From the NCBI GenBank assembly GCA_015233155.1, contig JADFYG010000008.1:51591-115590 (forward strand): DNA of 64,000 bases. Reading direction: 5' to 3'. A program made the position numbers and the translations under genes. The stretch's first letter is position 1. Every line of letters starts with the position of its first letter. Positions 55,584-63,739 of the stretch are shown in pieces. The notes under the pieces were generated by a model. The model was not told the origin of the DNA and ran no database searches. It saw only the letters and a program-made list of their open reading frames with translations. The stretch is from Candidatus Rifleibacteriota bacterium (GTDB lineage Bacteria > Muiribacteriota > Ozemobacteria > Ozemobacterales > Ozemobacteraceae).

Positions 55584-56368
55584 ATAATAGACAGATTCTG
55601 GTCAAGTCACTCGTTTTGTTAATATTACAGTTATTCTGCTCTTTATTTGAATCGGTTTCTTTTGCGGCGTCGGTTTCCCCAAACGACTTCTCCTCTGCAA
55701 ATGCCCCCAGGCAAGTGAATACGCTGATTGCCAGTAAAAGTAGTCCTGTCGTTGTCCTGGACCCCGGTCACCCATCTGAAGTGAGTTCCGGAGACGCTGT
55801 GCAAAACGGAGTTCGCGAGGTAGACATCAATTGGGACGTCGCCCTCCGCCTGAAAACAATCCTGGAGGAAAACAAGCATTGCCAGGTCGTCCTTACGCGC
55901 GATCAAAAGTCGCATTTAACGACGAACCGCGCACGCGCCGAGTGCGCAAATCATTTGAATGCAGCCATCATGCTTAGACTGCATTGCGATACCGGCTCCG
56001 GACGTGGCTTTACATATTATTTTCCGGATCACGAGGGTGCTGCCGGCGGAAAACGCGGCCCTGCCCCGGAAATTATTGCCGAGAGCCGCAAGGCTGCTCG
56101 TGAGATCTTTGAGGGTTCGCGAATAATCCTGGCAACGCACCTTCGCGATAACGGTATCAAGACTGACAGAGAAACCGCAGTCGGAGGCCGACTCTGCGCG
56201 TTGATCGGTTCCATCTGGAGCGAAGTTCCCGTTGTGACGATAGAGATGGTATTCCTGAACAATTCCGGAGATGCCAGCTTCATTGCCTCACCGGATGGTC
56301 AGAATCTGGTTGCGGAAGCTCTTGCAAGCGGGATAGAACGCTATCTCGCCACACGCCGGAAAGAATAG
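55580..56368 (+). CDS. N-acetylmuramoyl-L-alanine amidase (Amidase_3)
   Basis: 262 residues from 55580 (or 269 from 55559, which has no good ribosome site). Signal peptide ends around SVSFA. The zinc-hydrolase domain has ligand His in VVLDPGHPSE, Glu in GVREVDINWDVALRL, His in AAIMLRLHCDTG and the catalytic Glu region VVTIEMVFLNNSGDASF. It cleaves the peptide stem from peptidoglycan in the periplasm. It starts the plus-strand group that continues with the secreted 56376 protein, 7 bp downstream. Confidence 0.93.
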   Translation: MNNRQILVKSLVLLILQLFCSLFESVSFAASVSPNDFSSANAPRQVNTLIASKSSPVVVLDPGHPSEVSSGDAVQNGVREVDINWDVALRLKTILEENKHCQVVLTRDQKSHLTTNRARAECANHLNAAIMLRLHCDTGSGRGFTYYFPDHEGAAGGKRGPAPEIIAESRKAAREIFEGSRIILATHLRDNGIKTDRETAVGGRLCALIGSIWSEVPVVTIEMVFLNNSGDASFIASPDGQNLVAEALASGIERYLATRRKE

Positions 56369-56375
56369 GAACAGA

Positions 56376-56960
56376 ATGAATCTACGAAATATTCCCATCA
56401 TTTTTCTTATCTGCATTTTTTTCGCAGCCCGGCATCCAGTCCAGGCCCAGCCTGCCAGTGAACCTGTTTACAATCTTGATCTTGTTGATATATATGCTGA
56501 GTTGTATCCGGAAAAAAGCGAAGCCTGGATGATCGCAGATATCTATTTCAGCTGCAACGGTTCTGATCCGGTTGCGCTGAGATGGGACGGAAATTTCACA
56601 CAGCTGGATCTCACGTTTTCAGATGACCCCAATCCCTGGTATGTACGCAGTGCGCCGTATTCATGGTTTTACCACCTCGCATCAGGCCCGCATCGGATAA
56701 AATTGACAGGACGGGTTCAGTGCCCTTCTTCAGAACTTTCGACGAATCTGGTCAATTTCGGCCCGTCGTCATTCTGGTATCCACGAAACAACGCATCCGA
56801 TCCGCATCAGGTAATGCTTAATCTTGTAACACCCCCGGATTTTTCGATTCAGAGCAACGCTTCCATGGTAAGAGATCTTCCTTATAATTTCAAACGCATG
56901 CGTACATATGAGCTCTCGACACCGCTGGCCGAAGGTCTTACACTCACGGGTAAACGCTGA
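56376..56960 (+). CDS. Secreted protein of unknown function
   Basis: 194 residues with a signal peptide (VQA cleavage near residue 24) and a mature all-beta-looking domain (VYNLDLVDIYAELYPEKSEA; FGPSSFWYPRNN). There is no family I recognise; the pattern resembles the N-terminal part of periplasmic peptidase or ABC-associated domains. TAGGAACAG precedes the ATG. It is tightly between the amidase and the ABC-2 exporter genes, suggesting an envelope role. Confidence 0.75.
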   Translation: MNLRNIPIIFLICIFFAARHPVQAQPASEPVYNLDLVDIYAELYPEKSEAWMIADIYFSCNGSDPVALRWDGNFTQLDLTFSDDPNPWYVRSAPYSWFYHLASGPHRIKLTGRVQCPSSELSTNLVNFGPSSFWYPRNNASDPHQVMLNLVTPPDFSIQSNASMVRDLPYNFKRMRTYELSTPLAEGLTLTGKR

Positions 56961-56970
56961 CTCCACGCCG

Positions 56971-57990
56971 ATGACTTCCCAGCAATCGGCATTGAATGCA
57001 GATAATGAACCCGCCATCCTGACATGCGGACTGCGTCGTTCGTATGAGATAAGACACAAGGCTGAAGGCCTGATTGCAAGCATCAAAGGGCTTTTCAAGC
57101 CTGAATTTTCGTTCATCGACGCTGTGGCGGATCTTGACATCCGCATCGAACCTGGAGAGCTGGTAGGCTTTCTCGGTCCGAACGGCGCCGGAAAAACCAC
57201 TACGCTCAAGATGATGTCCGGGCTGATTGCACCAACAAAAGGAACCGTCGAAGTGCTCGGTCGCAACCCCTTCCGTCGCGAAGCAGACTTCCTCGCATCC
57301 ATTTCGTTGGTAATGGGTCAGAAACAGAATCTGTGGTGGGATCTCCCACCCGCCGAAACTCTTGCTTTACACCGTGAAATTTATGATATCTCCGAGCCGG
57401 AATATCGCGAACGTTTGAAGCAGCTTGTCGACATGCTTGAAATTGGTGACGTCCTTGAGATACAAGCCCGGAAACTTTCACTCGGTCAGCGAATGCGCGC
57501 TGAATTGGCAGTGGCGCTGCTGCATCGGCCACGCATCTTGTTTCTGGACGAACCGACGATCGGTCTCGATATTCTTATGCAGAAAAAAGTTCGCGAATTT
57601 TTGCTGGAGTATCATGCACGTTACTCCCCCACCCTGCTGCTTACATCGCATAACATGGATGACGTCGCGGCCTTGTGCAAACGCGTTATTGTGATCAATC
57701 GCGGATACAAAGTATATGACGGCAATCTGGATCGTCTGACCGCTCTCGCGCGTCTCGATAAAATTCTCACAGTCACTTTTGCCTCGGCGCCGCCTCCGGG
57801 CTTCGATCCAAAACGCCTGGGAACACTCGTCTCAGCTGAAGGCGGGCGGTTTTGCATGAAAATACCACGCGATGAAGCACCACGCGTTGCCGGAGAGCTA
57901 TATAATTCAGGCGGCGTGATCGACCTCACCATCGAAGAGGCTCCGCTTGAAGACGCGCTGGCCGACCTGTTTGCTCGTCCAGCTTCATGA
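56971..57990 (+). CDS. ABC-2 exporter ATP-binding protein (COG4586 type)
   Basis: 339 residues from the ATG at 56971, which avoids the 53-bp overlap given by an upstream in-frame start. Walker A GPNGAGKTTTLKM, signature LSLGQRMRAELAVALL, Walker B ILFLDEPTIGLD, and the H-loop LLTSHNMDDV. The N-terminal ~50 residues (SIKGLFKPEFSFIDAVADL) are the COG4586 extension. It works with the two permeases downstream to export an unknown substrate. Confidence 0.93.
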   Translation: MTSQQSALNADNEPAILTCGLRRSYEIRHKAEGLIASIKGLFKPEFSFIDAVADLDIRIEPGELVGFLGPNGAGKTTTLKMMSGLIAPTKGTVEVLGRNPFRREADFLASISLVMGQKQNLWWDLPPAETLALHREIYDISEPEYRERLKQLVDMLEIGDVLEIQARKLSLGQRMRAELAVALLHRPRILFLDEPTIGLDILMQKKVREFLLEYHARYSPTLLLTSHNMDDVAALCKRVIVINRGYKVYDGNLDRLTALARLDKILTVTFASAPPPGFDPKRLGTLVSAEGGRFCMKIPRDEAPRVAGELYNSGGVIDLTIEEAPLEDALADLFARPAS

Positions 57991-58069
57991 ACAGATTATT
58001 AATGATCTATCCGCATGCTTTATCGTTTTCAATCTTCATTTTTGCCGTATTGATAAAAGACATGGGTGA

Positions 58070-58900
58070 ATGAGCTCTGTTATGAATGCGCGCGTCGCGA
58101 AGATGGTTCGAATCGGAATGGCATTGCTTTCGGCTCACTGGCAATCGGTACTGGCCTATCGCGGCACGATGCTGGTTCAAACAGTGCAAAAAATTATGAT
58201 GCCCACAGTACTTCTCGCCGCATGGCTTTCAGTAGCACGGAAGTCCGGAACAAGCTATGAAGAAGCGGATTATCTGCTATATTTCATCTGCATTCCGATA
58301 GTCACGAGCCTCACAAGTTGTTCGATAATGTATACTCTCCCTGCTCAGATTCGGGATGGTTCGCTGAGCCGGGATTTGTTGAAGCCGCTCCACCCCCTCT
58401 GGACGCACGTATTCGAGCACCTGGCATCGAATGCAATCATGTTACTGTATCTGATGCCGGCGCCGCTTTTGCTCGGACTCTGGTTTCATGACCGATTGCC
58501 GGCTGTCGATATGTCTCCCAGGCATCTCACCCTTTTCCTGGGCGTCTTTTTGCTTGCAATCATACTGCGATTTGTCATGGGCACGCTTATCGCACTGGCC
58601 GGCTTCTGGATCGAGCATGTTGAAACTCTCAATCTGGTATTTAACGCCGGACTATGGGCAATGCTCGGTGGCATGATTGTCCCGGTGGAAACATTTCCAC
58701 CGACAATCCGGGTTATCGCTAACGCTCTTCCATATAGATACACACTCAGCTTTCCACTCGAAGTGCTTCGCGGACACCTCCCGATTACGGACCTCGCTGC
58801 AGGCATTGCAACAGGCATATCATGGACCGTCGTGCTCATCTTCCTGGGCCGCGTTCTATGGCTGCGCGGATTACTGAACTGGTCTGCATATGGCGGATGA
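58070..58900 (+). CDS. ABC-2 family permease (COG4587-like)
   Basis: 276 residues with about six membrane helices. The pattern LAYRGTMLVQTVQKIMMPTV (first helix region) and LSRDLLKPLHPLWTHVFEHLA (cytoplasmic loop) matches the larger permease of the COG4586/4587/3694 exporters. The gap from the ATPase is 79 bp with nothing obvious in it. The last codons overlap the next permease start by 11 bp. Confidence 0.9.
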   Translation: MSSVMNARVAKMVRIGMALLSAHWQSVLAYRGTMLVQTVQKIMMPTVLLAAWLSVARKSGTSYEEADYLLYFICIPIVTSLTSCSIMYTLPAQIRDGSLSRDLLKPLHPLWTHVFEHLASNAIMLLYLMPAPLLLGLWFHDRLPAVDMSPRHLTLFLGVFLLAIILRFVMGTLIALAGFWIEHVETLNLVFNAGLWAMLGGMIVPVETFPPTIRVIANALPYRYTLSFPLEVLRGHLPITDLAAGIATGISWTVVLIFLGRVLWLRGLLNWSAYGG

Positions 58901-59777
58901 GGTAAAAAGCTGTTTGCCCGCTCATGGGCCCATTTTACGCCAGGTTCACAGGAGCAATATTCCGGGAAGCGTTCTGCACCCGCGTGTTTGGGGCAGATAT
59001 TTCCGCGTTATTTTGCATTTATGGAAAGCCACGCTTATCCAGGCGCTGGAGTACCGCGCCAGTTTCGCCCTTTCAATCCTGGCCAACGGGCTCGATTTCG
59101 GATTCGGTCTCCTTCAGTATTTTCTTTTTTTCAGTGTCGCCGACAAAATTGCGGGTTGGGAAATGCCACATATGCTGGCCTTCTACGGAATCTTCATGAG
59201 CGTATTCTCACTTCATTTCATTTTTCTTTATCCCAACCTCGCCGATATGAGCCAGCTTGTCAGCACGGGACAACTCGATCTGGTGCTTGTAAAGCCGTTT
59301 CCAGCGCAGTTAATACTGTCATTCAAGCGACTCTCGTTCGAAGAATTCGGAAGTTTCGCTGCCGCGCAGATCCTGCTGTTCAGCGTTTGGTGGACCGGCG
59401 GCCTGACCGTTACCTCAAGCCGTCTGATGATGTTTGTCATAGCAATGACGGTCAGCTTTGCCCTCGTTTATTCGCTGTTCCTGACGCTTCTGGCATTAAC
59501 CATCAGCCTCGAAAAAATGAATGACTCTGCTGATCTGATGTGGTCGATTTTCGGCCTCTGCCGTTATCCGGTGGACGTATTTCCACGATCCATCAAAAGG
59601 CTTTTCATGAGCCTCATTCCGATAGCTTTCGTTACAACTGTACCTGCCAGGATACTGACAGGGATAGAGCGTCCGGAAACAGTTGCCGCGGGCGTTCTTC
59701 TCGCTCTGCTGTTTCTTGCATTCTCACGTTTTTGCTGGCGCCGAGCGCTTATTGGCTATTCATCCGCAGGAGGATGA
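58890..59777 (+). CDS. ABC-2 family permease (COG3694-like)
   Basis: 295 residues with an N-terminal cytoplasmic stretch of ~50 residues, then about six membrane helices (ALEYRASFALSILANGLDFG; VSTGQLDLVLVKPFPAQLIL as the conserved loop). It is the second permease of the heteromeric exporter and overlaps the first by 11 bp. The substrate is unknown. Confidence 0.9.
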   Translation: MADEVKSCLPAHGPILRQVHRSNIPGSVLHPRVWGRYFRVILHLWKATLIQALEYRASFALSILANGLDFGFGLLQYFLFFSVADKIAGWEMPHMLAFYGIFMSVFSLHFIFLYPNLADMSQLVSTGQLDLVLVKPFPAQLILSFKRLSFEEFGSFAAAQILLFSVWWTGGLTVTSSRLMMFVIAMTVSFALVYSLFLTLLALTISLEKMNDSADLMWSIFGLCRYPVDVFPRSIKRLFMSLIPIAFVTTVPARILTGIERPETVAAGVLLALLFLAFSRFCWRRALIGYSSAGG

Positions 59778-59912
59778 CTTACGGCGATTGCCTGATGATG
59801 CGTTACGAAACATGCTTACTAATGATGCTCGATTTTTTCGAACAGTTGCGATACAATGTAATCGAGAGGGTATTTGTTTTTGCAACAATGCGCCCACTTC
59901 TGGAGATTTCAC

Positions 59913-60299
59913 ATGAATGAATTTTCAATTACAGCCCAATCAATTGATGAAATAAGGGTGTTCGCTGTCAATGGATATTTCGGCTGGGATTCAGGCAAGC
60001 AGCTCCAAACACTTGTCGACAAGGATCTTGGCCAGGGAATCAAGCACTTTATTTTTGAATTATCTAATTGCCAGATGATCTCCAGTCCTGGCATTGTCTC
60101 GATCCTCAATGTCATCACCAAAGTCCGGGATGAATTCCACGGAAATATTGTCCTGGCCCAACTGGACCAGGTGCTGGCCACAGTCATGAAAGTATCCGGA
60201 GTAATGAATCTGGCAACAGCGTCTAATAGTCTCGCAGAAGCGGTTGAATTGATCCGCAACAGTTCGCAAAACCTTCCTCCTGAAGCCAACGCCTCATAA
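59913..60299 (+). CDS. STAS-domain anti-sigma factor antagonist-like protein
   Basis: 128 residues from the ATG at 59913, with GGAG upstream. A single STAS domain: VFAVNGYFGWDSGKQLQTLVD, FIFELSNCQMISSPGIVSILN with the expected phospho-Ser position (S-S-P-G), and VIT/VLATVMKVSGVMNL. It may be a partner switch with an unseen kinase or a general signalling scaffold. The gap to the next gene (60300-60518) holds a weak hairpin, AGTGTGATTTATTACACT, and nothing else. Confidence 0.88.
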   Translation: MNEFSITAQSIDEIRVFAVNGYFGWDSGKQLQTLVDKDLGQGIKHFIFELSNCQMISSPGIVSILNVITKVRDEFHGNIVLAQLDQVLATVMKVSGVMNLATASNSLAEAVELIRNSSQNLPPEANAS

Positions 60300-60518
60300 A
60301 AAGTGAGAGATAGTACCAATCCCGGAAAATTTGTGCGCAATTGATGCACAGAGACGAACAGGTGGATCACCCGGCAGTGCACACAAACATTTCGTGATTA
60401 GTGTGATTTATTACACTGGCTAACATATACTTCGGAAGAATCTGCCCGGACAATATCTGACTTTTCACTCTGTGAGACAGCTGCAAAATCATCTCTTATC
60501 ATTTGGCAACAATGTCTG

Positions 60519-61772
60519 TCAGCAGCTGCAGGCTCCGCAACAATGACAGGCATCGCAACAACTGCAGGCATGACAACAATCCGCTCCCTGACAGCAATCA
60601 GCACAGTGACATGCATGGCAGCCATCCGCACAGTGGCACATCTGACAACCTTCAATAGCATGGCAATGACACATCTGGCAGCCCTCAAGCGCATGACAGT
60701 CGCAACACCCGGTTTGCGCGGCGCCTGAAGCGGCATTGCCGCCTGTATGGCAACAACCACTGCCGCCTCGCTGACAACAGCAGTCGCCACAAGATCCACA
60801 GTCCGGCAGACAACAATTGCTGCAACAGGATGAGGAATCACCTTCCGAAGATCCTCCTGATTGAGCAGAGCGGCCAGGCTTATTTGTTTTTCTCCTGCGC
60901 GATGCCGCACAAACAGAGGGACCGAATATCTCCGATGCAGTTCTGGACAGATCCCCAAAAAGAAGTTTTTCAGGCAGTTCCGCGGAAGGGAGCGCCAATG
61001 CATCAAAAGCAGCTCGCATTTCAATCATTGTCTGCTGAAATCTGCCTTTAGCGCCTTCAAGACACTTGTCTGAAGTAAATTCGCGATGTAAAGGGTTGAA
61101 TGCCCCGCGGAAACGGTCGGCGGCAAGATCTGTGGCTGCATCCAGCAACAGCGTCGCCCGGCCAAACTCTTCGCCCAGCCGACGAAAACCAGCGGTATAC
61201 TCATAGTTTCCAGAGAGCGCGCCTAATCGGGCAAAAACCGTTCCCATGGCTTCGGCAGTCGGCTTCAAAAAAGCTTCAAGCGTAGCCCCGGAACCGGGCT
61301 TTTCTAGATTCCTCTGCTTTTCACAGGAAACTGCGATTGAATCAAGATCAAGCCCAAATCGTTGCGGGCCGGATGCCAACCTTCGATCAAGCTTTCCAAC
61401 AAGCGAATGACCGAAACGCCGCAGGTATTTCCAGATGCCATCGCCATCGTCGAGCCCATCGGCCAATCGCACGCGAGCCATGAGCAGAGAAACAAACCCG
61501 GCATAACGGGTTCCCATAGACGTTTCATCGTAAACCGGAACGAGACGGAATGGTGGAAGGGGACAGCGCTTAAAGGTAAATGCCCTCTGTGGATTCGGGT
61601 CACACGAATGGGCAAGTGCTGCCAGTAAAGCTGCGTCGTTGTTGCAGGAAAAACGGGAAAGATGACCATACTCAGTGCCCAGAGATATACATGTTGTGCA
61701 TATATGCGCGGTAAAAGACTCACGACCTTCCCGGCCAAGCGTGCAGACACGCCCCTTCAATATTCCGAACAT
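60519..61772 (-). CDS. DUF5685-like protein with a 102-residue tail holding 35 cysteines
   Basis: 417 residues. The start MFGILKGRVC ... HICTTCISLG with CxxC resembles the DUF5685 family (by memory). Residues 1-290 are helical and Arg-rich (TLEAFLKPTAEAMGTVFARL; FGRATLLLDAATDLAADRF). A linker of basic and Ser/Gly residues (290-315) leads to a tail, 316-417, with 35 Cys and 9 His, including the near-repeat ALEGCQMCHC / AIEGCQMCHC (361-381). Such density could bind Zn, Cu or Fe-S clusters, or form disulfides. No signal peptide is seen, which favours metal thiolate binding in the cytoplasm. Confidence 0.82.
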   Translation of the reverse strand: MFGILKGRVCTLGREGRESFTAHICTTCISLGTEYGHLSRFSCNNDAALLAALAHSCDPNPQRAFTFKRCPLPPFRLVPVYDETSMGTRYAGFVSLLMARVRLADGLDDGDGIWKYLRRFGHSLVGKLDRRLASGPQRFGLDLDSIAVSCEKQRNLEKPGSGATLEAFLKPTAEAMGTVFARLGALSGNYEYTAGFRRLGEEFGRATLLLDAATDLAADRFRGAFNPLHREFTSDKCLEGAKGRFQQTMIEMRAAFDALALPSAELPEKLLFGDLSRTASEIFGPSVCAASRRRKTNKPGRSAQSGGSSEGDSSSCCSNCCLPDCGSCGDCCCQRGGSGCCHTGGNAASGAAQTGCCDCHALEGCQMCHCHAIEGCQMCHCADGCHACHCADCCQGADCCHACSCCDACHCCGACSC

Positions 61773-61934
61773 CGATGTGCCCCTACTAATTTTCTTATTG
61801 TTTCAAAAACTCTGCAAATGAAAGTTATTAAGAAATGATTTGTCCTTCATATAAAAAATCGAACAATTGCTGGCGAATAATATCACAAAATAGCTGAAGA
61901 GCTATTGCGAGGAGTCAGCAACAGATTTTTTTCT

Positions 61935-62088
61935 CAGGGTCATTTAATTCTCGACAGGTAGGGCAGCGACCGCCGGGCGCGCCGCGTCTTTTGCCACGAT
62001 CTTTCTCGGCGGGACCGGCGGTCCTGCCCTACCATTCGTTGAAATCAGCCTATTCAAGCCATTCTACGGGGAAGAATTAATGACCCTG
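61935..62088 (+). mobile_element. MITE-like element, copy 3
   Basis: 154 bp: left end CAGGGTCATTTAATTCTC and right end GAAGAATTAATGACCCTG are inverted repeats (about 16 of 18 bases). Flanking 9-mers TTTTTTTCT (61926-61934) and TTATTTTCT (62089-62097) match in 8 of 9 positions. Internal arms GGTAGGGCAGCGACCGCC and GGCGGTCCTGCCCTACC pair. Orientation is the same as in copies 1 and 2. It lies in the 420-bp gap between the Cys-rich gene and the zinc-ribbon gene. The 61773-61934 stretch beside it is AT-rich, with nothing seen. Confidence 0.85.
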
Positions 62089-62106
62089 TTATTTTCTCCG
62101 CGCCGC

Positions 62107-62135
62107 TTGAGAGATCGGTAAAAAGAGACTAGAAT
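62107..62135 (+). promoter_or_regulatory. Sigma-70-type promoter for the zinc-ribbon/truA/ribosomal operon
   Basis: A -35 TTGAGA (62107-62112), 17-bp spacer and -10 TAGAAT (62130-62135), 58 bp ahead of the zinc-ribbon ATG. A small hairpin, CGCCT-TTC-AGGCG, lies in the leader. This is the clearest promoter I can see in the window. It begins only ~19 bp after MITE copy 3. Confidence 0.6.
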
Positions 62136-62192
62136 AGGCCCTCGAAAATTTGTCGCCTTTCAGGCGCCGATTAAAAAGGAGCCTTTCCAATC

Positions 62193-62474
62193 ATGCTTGA
62201 ACGTATCGACCGACTCGTCTTTTATTTCACCGTGGAATGTTCGGTGTGCCATAACCACATGAAAGTCAGCCATGTGTGCATCGGAGAGCAGTGCGGGCAA
62301 ATGATCTGCACGCTTTGCGGAAAACCCATGAAAGTTCCTGAGCACGAGAAACTGGTTCAAACTTCCCAGGTTCTGAATGAATATCTTGGAGCCCGCGACA
62401 ATGCAAAATGTATTAAGCTTACCATGAACGAGTTCTTCAAGCTGGAAGATGCCGTTCCGGCGGCGGGTCACTAA
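62193..62474 (+). CDS. Small zinc-ribbon protein
   Basis: 93 residues with AAGGAG upstream. Four main Cys form two pairs, CSVC and CTLC (with a further CIGEQC), typical of a zinc ribbon (ECSVCHNHMKVSHVCIGEQC, then MICTLCGKPM). The rest is helical (VQTSQVLNEYLGARDNAKC). No family recognised. It lies directly ahead of truA, likely in the same transcript. Confidence 0.8.
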   Translation: MLERIDRLVFYFTVECSVCHNHMKVSHVCIGEQCGQMICTLCGKPMKVPEHEKLVQTSQVLNEYLGARDNAKCIKLTMNEFFKLEDAVPAAGH

Positions 62475-62499
62475 GACAGGCACCCCGGAAATTCTTTTC

Positions 62500-63246
62500 T
62501 TGACTTTATCTCCGCGAAATCTTAAAATGATTGTTACCTACGATGGTTCGGCCTTTAACGGATTTCAGATCCAGCCGGACGTTCCTACGGTTCAGGCCGA
62601 GTTGGAGCGTACAGCGGGTTTGATTTTTGGAACTGCGTCCAGAGTCGTTGGGTCCGGTCGGACGGACACCGGGGTCCATGCATTGGGCCAGGTGGCGATG
62701 GTGAAAACTGTTTGTCCGATACCGGTTGACAAGTTGCGGTTGGCGATGAATGCTCGTTTACCTGAGTCGATTCGTGTCAGGAGTATCGAAGAGGTTTCTT
62801 CGGAGTTCCATGCGCGATTTTCGGCAAAAAGCAAACAGTATCGTTATCTCATCCGGCCGGTAAAAGAGGTCTCCCCTTTTCTCGTGCGGTTTTGTCATCA
62901 GATTGTCGAGCCACTTGACATAGAGAAGATGCGGGAGGGAGCAGCCCGATTCGTCGGGGTGCATGATTTTTCCGCTTTTACCCGTTCTCCGGTTCGCGTA
63001 GAAGAGCCTCGTCGCCACATACTGAAATCCGAGATTGAAGTCCTGGAAGGCACAATCGTGTTCGATGTCATCGGAACGGGCTTTCTGTACAACATGGTCC
63101 GGAATATGACAAAGGCATTACTTCTGATCGGTCTCGGAAAAATGGAGCCAAATGAAATCGAGGAACTGTACCGTAATCAGGATCGCACCCGTTTAGGGGC
63201 TCCCGCCCCGCCTGGTGGTCTGTACCTGATGAAAGTCATGTATTAA
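62500..63246 (+). CDS. truA: tRNA pseudouridine synthase A
   Basis: 248 residues if it starts at the TTG 62500, giving the family-typical N-terminus RNLKMIVTYDGSAFNGFQIQ; the first ATG is at 62527 with no ribosome site, and an earlier open start would overlap the upstream gene. The catalytic Asp is in GRTDTGVHALGQ. Further motifs AFTRSPVRVEEPRRHI and FLYNMVRNMTKALLLIG are conserved. It modifies U38-40 in tRNA anticodon arms. Confidence 0.95.
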   Translation: MTLSPRNLKMIVTYDGSAFNGFQIQPDVPTVQAELERTAGLIFGTASRVVGSGRTDTGVHALGQVAMVKTVCPIPVDKLRLAMNARLPESIRVRSIEEVSSEFHARFSAKSKQYRYLIRPVKEVSPFLVRFCHQIVEPLDIEKMREGAARFVGVHDFSAFTRSPVRVEEPRRHILKSEIEVLEGTIVFDVIGTGFLYNMVRNMTKALLLIGLGKMEPNEIEELYRNQDRTRLGAPAPPGGLYLMKVMY

Positions 63247-63275
63247 CCGAAAACCTGTAAAGGAGGTATTTATCG

Positions 63276-63716
63276 GTGAAGACGTTCATTCCCAAGCCTG
63301 CCGACAATAAGCAGGACTGGGTGCTGATTGATGCCAAGGGTCTTGTCCTTGGCCGACTCGCATCCCAGGTCGCGGATCTCTTGCGCGGCAAGAAGAAACC
63401 CACGTTCACCCCCAACATGGATATGGGTGATTTTGTTGTGGTGATCAATGCCAGTTCAATCAAGTTGACCGGGCAGAAAGCCACTGACAAGTTCCTGTAT
63501 CGACACACCGGTTATCCGGGTGGATTGCGCAAGACCGCTTTCGGTGAATTGCGTGAAAATAAATTTCCGCTTGATGATATGGTTCATGCGGCTGTAAAGT
63601 GCATGCTTCCCCGCAACAAGCTGCGCAAGATTTTTCTTCGCAAGCTCAAGGTTTATCCTGGGGCCGAACATCCGCACACTGCTCAGCAGCCGAAGCCGGT
63701 TACGCTGGCGATCTGA
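63276..63716 (+). CDS. rplM: 50S ribosomal protein L13
   Basis: 146 residues from a GTG with AAAGGAGGT directly upstream. DAKGLVLGRLAS, RGKKKPTFTPNMDMGDFVVV and YRHTGYPGGLR are strongly conserved L13 signatures. It lies 29 bp after truA, in the usual truA-rplM-rpsI order. Confidence 0.99.
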   Translation: MKTFIPKPADNKQDWVLIDAKGLVLGRLASQVADLLRGKKKPTFTPNMDMGDFVVVINASSIKLTGQKATDKFLYRHTGYPGGLRKTAFGELRENKFPLDDMVHAAVKCMLPRNKLRKIFLRKLKVYPGAEHPHTAQQPKPVTLAI

Positions 63717-63739
63717 AAGATTAAGGAGATTACAGAAAA

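Noticed and set aside
60398..61024. Minus-strand 208-codon frame rich in Ala/Val/Met within the Cys-rich gene
   Set aside because: It overlaps the Cys/His tail in another frame; its repetitive look is an effect of the repeated Cys/His codons.
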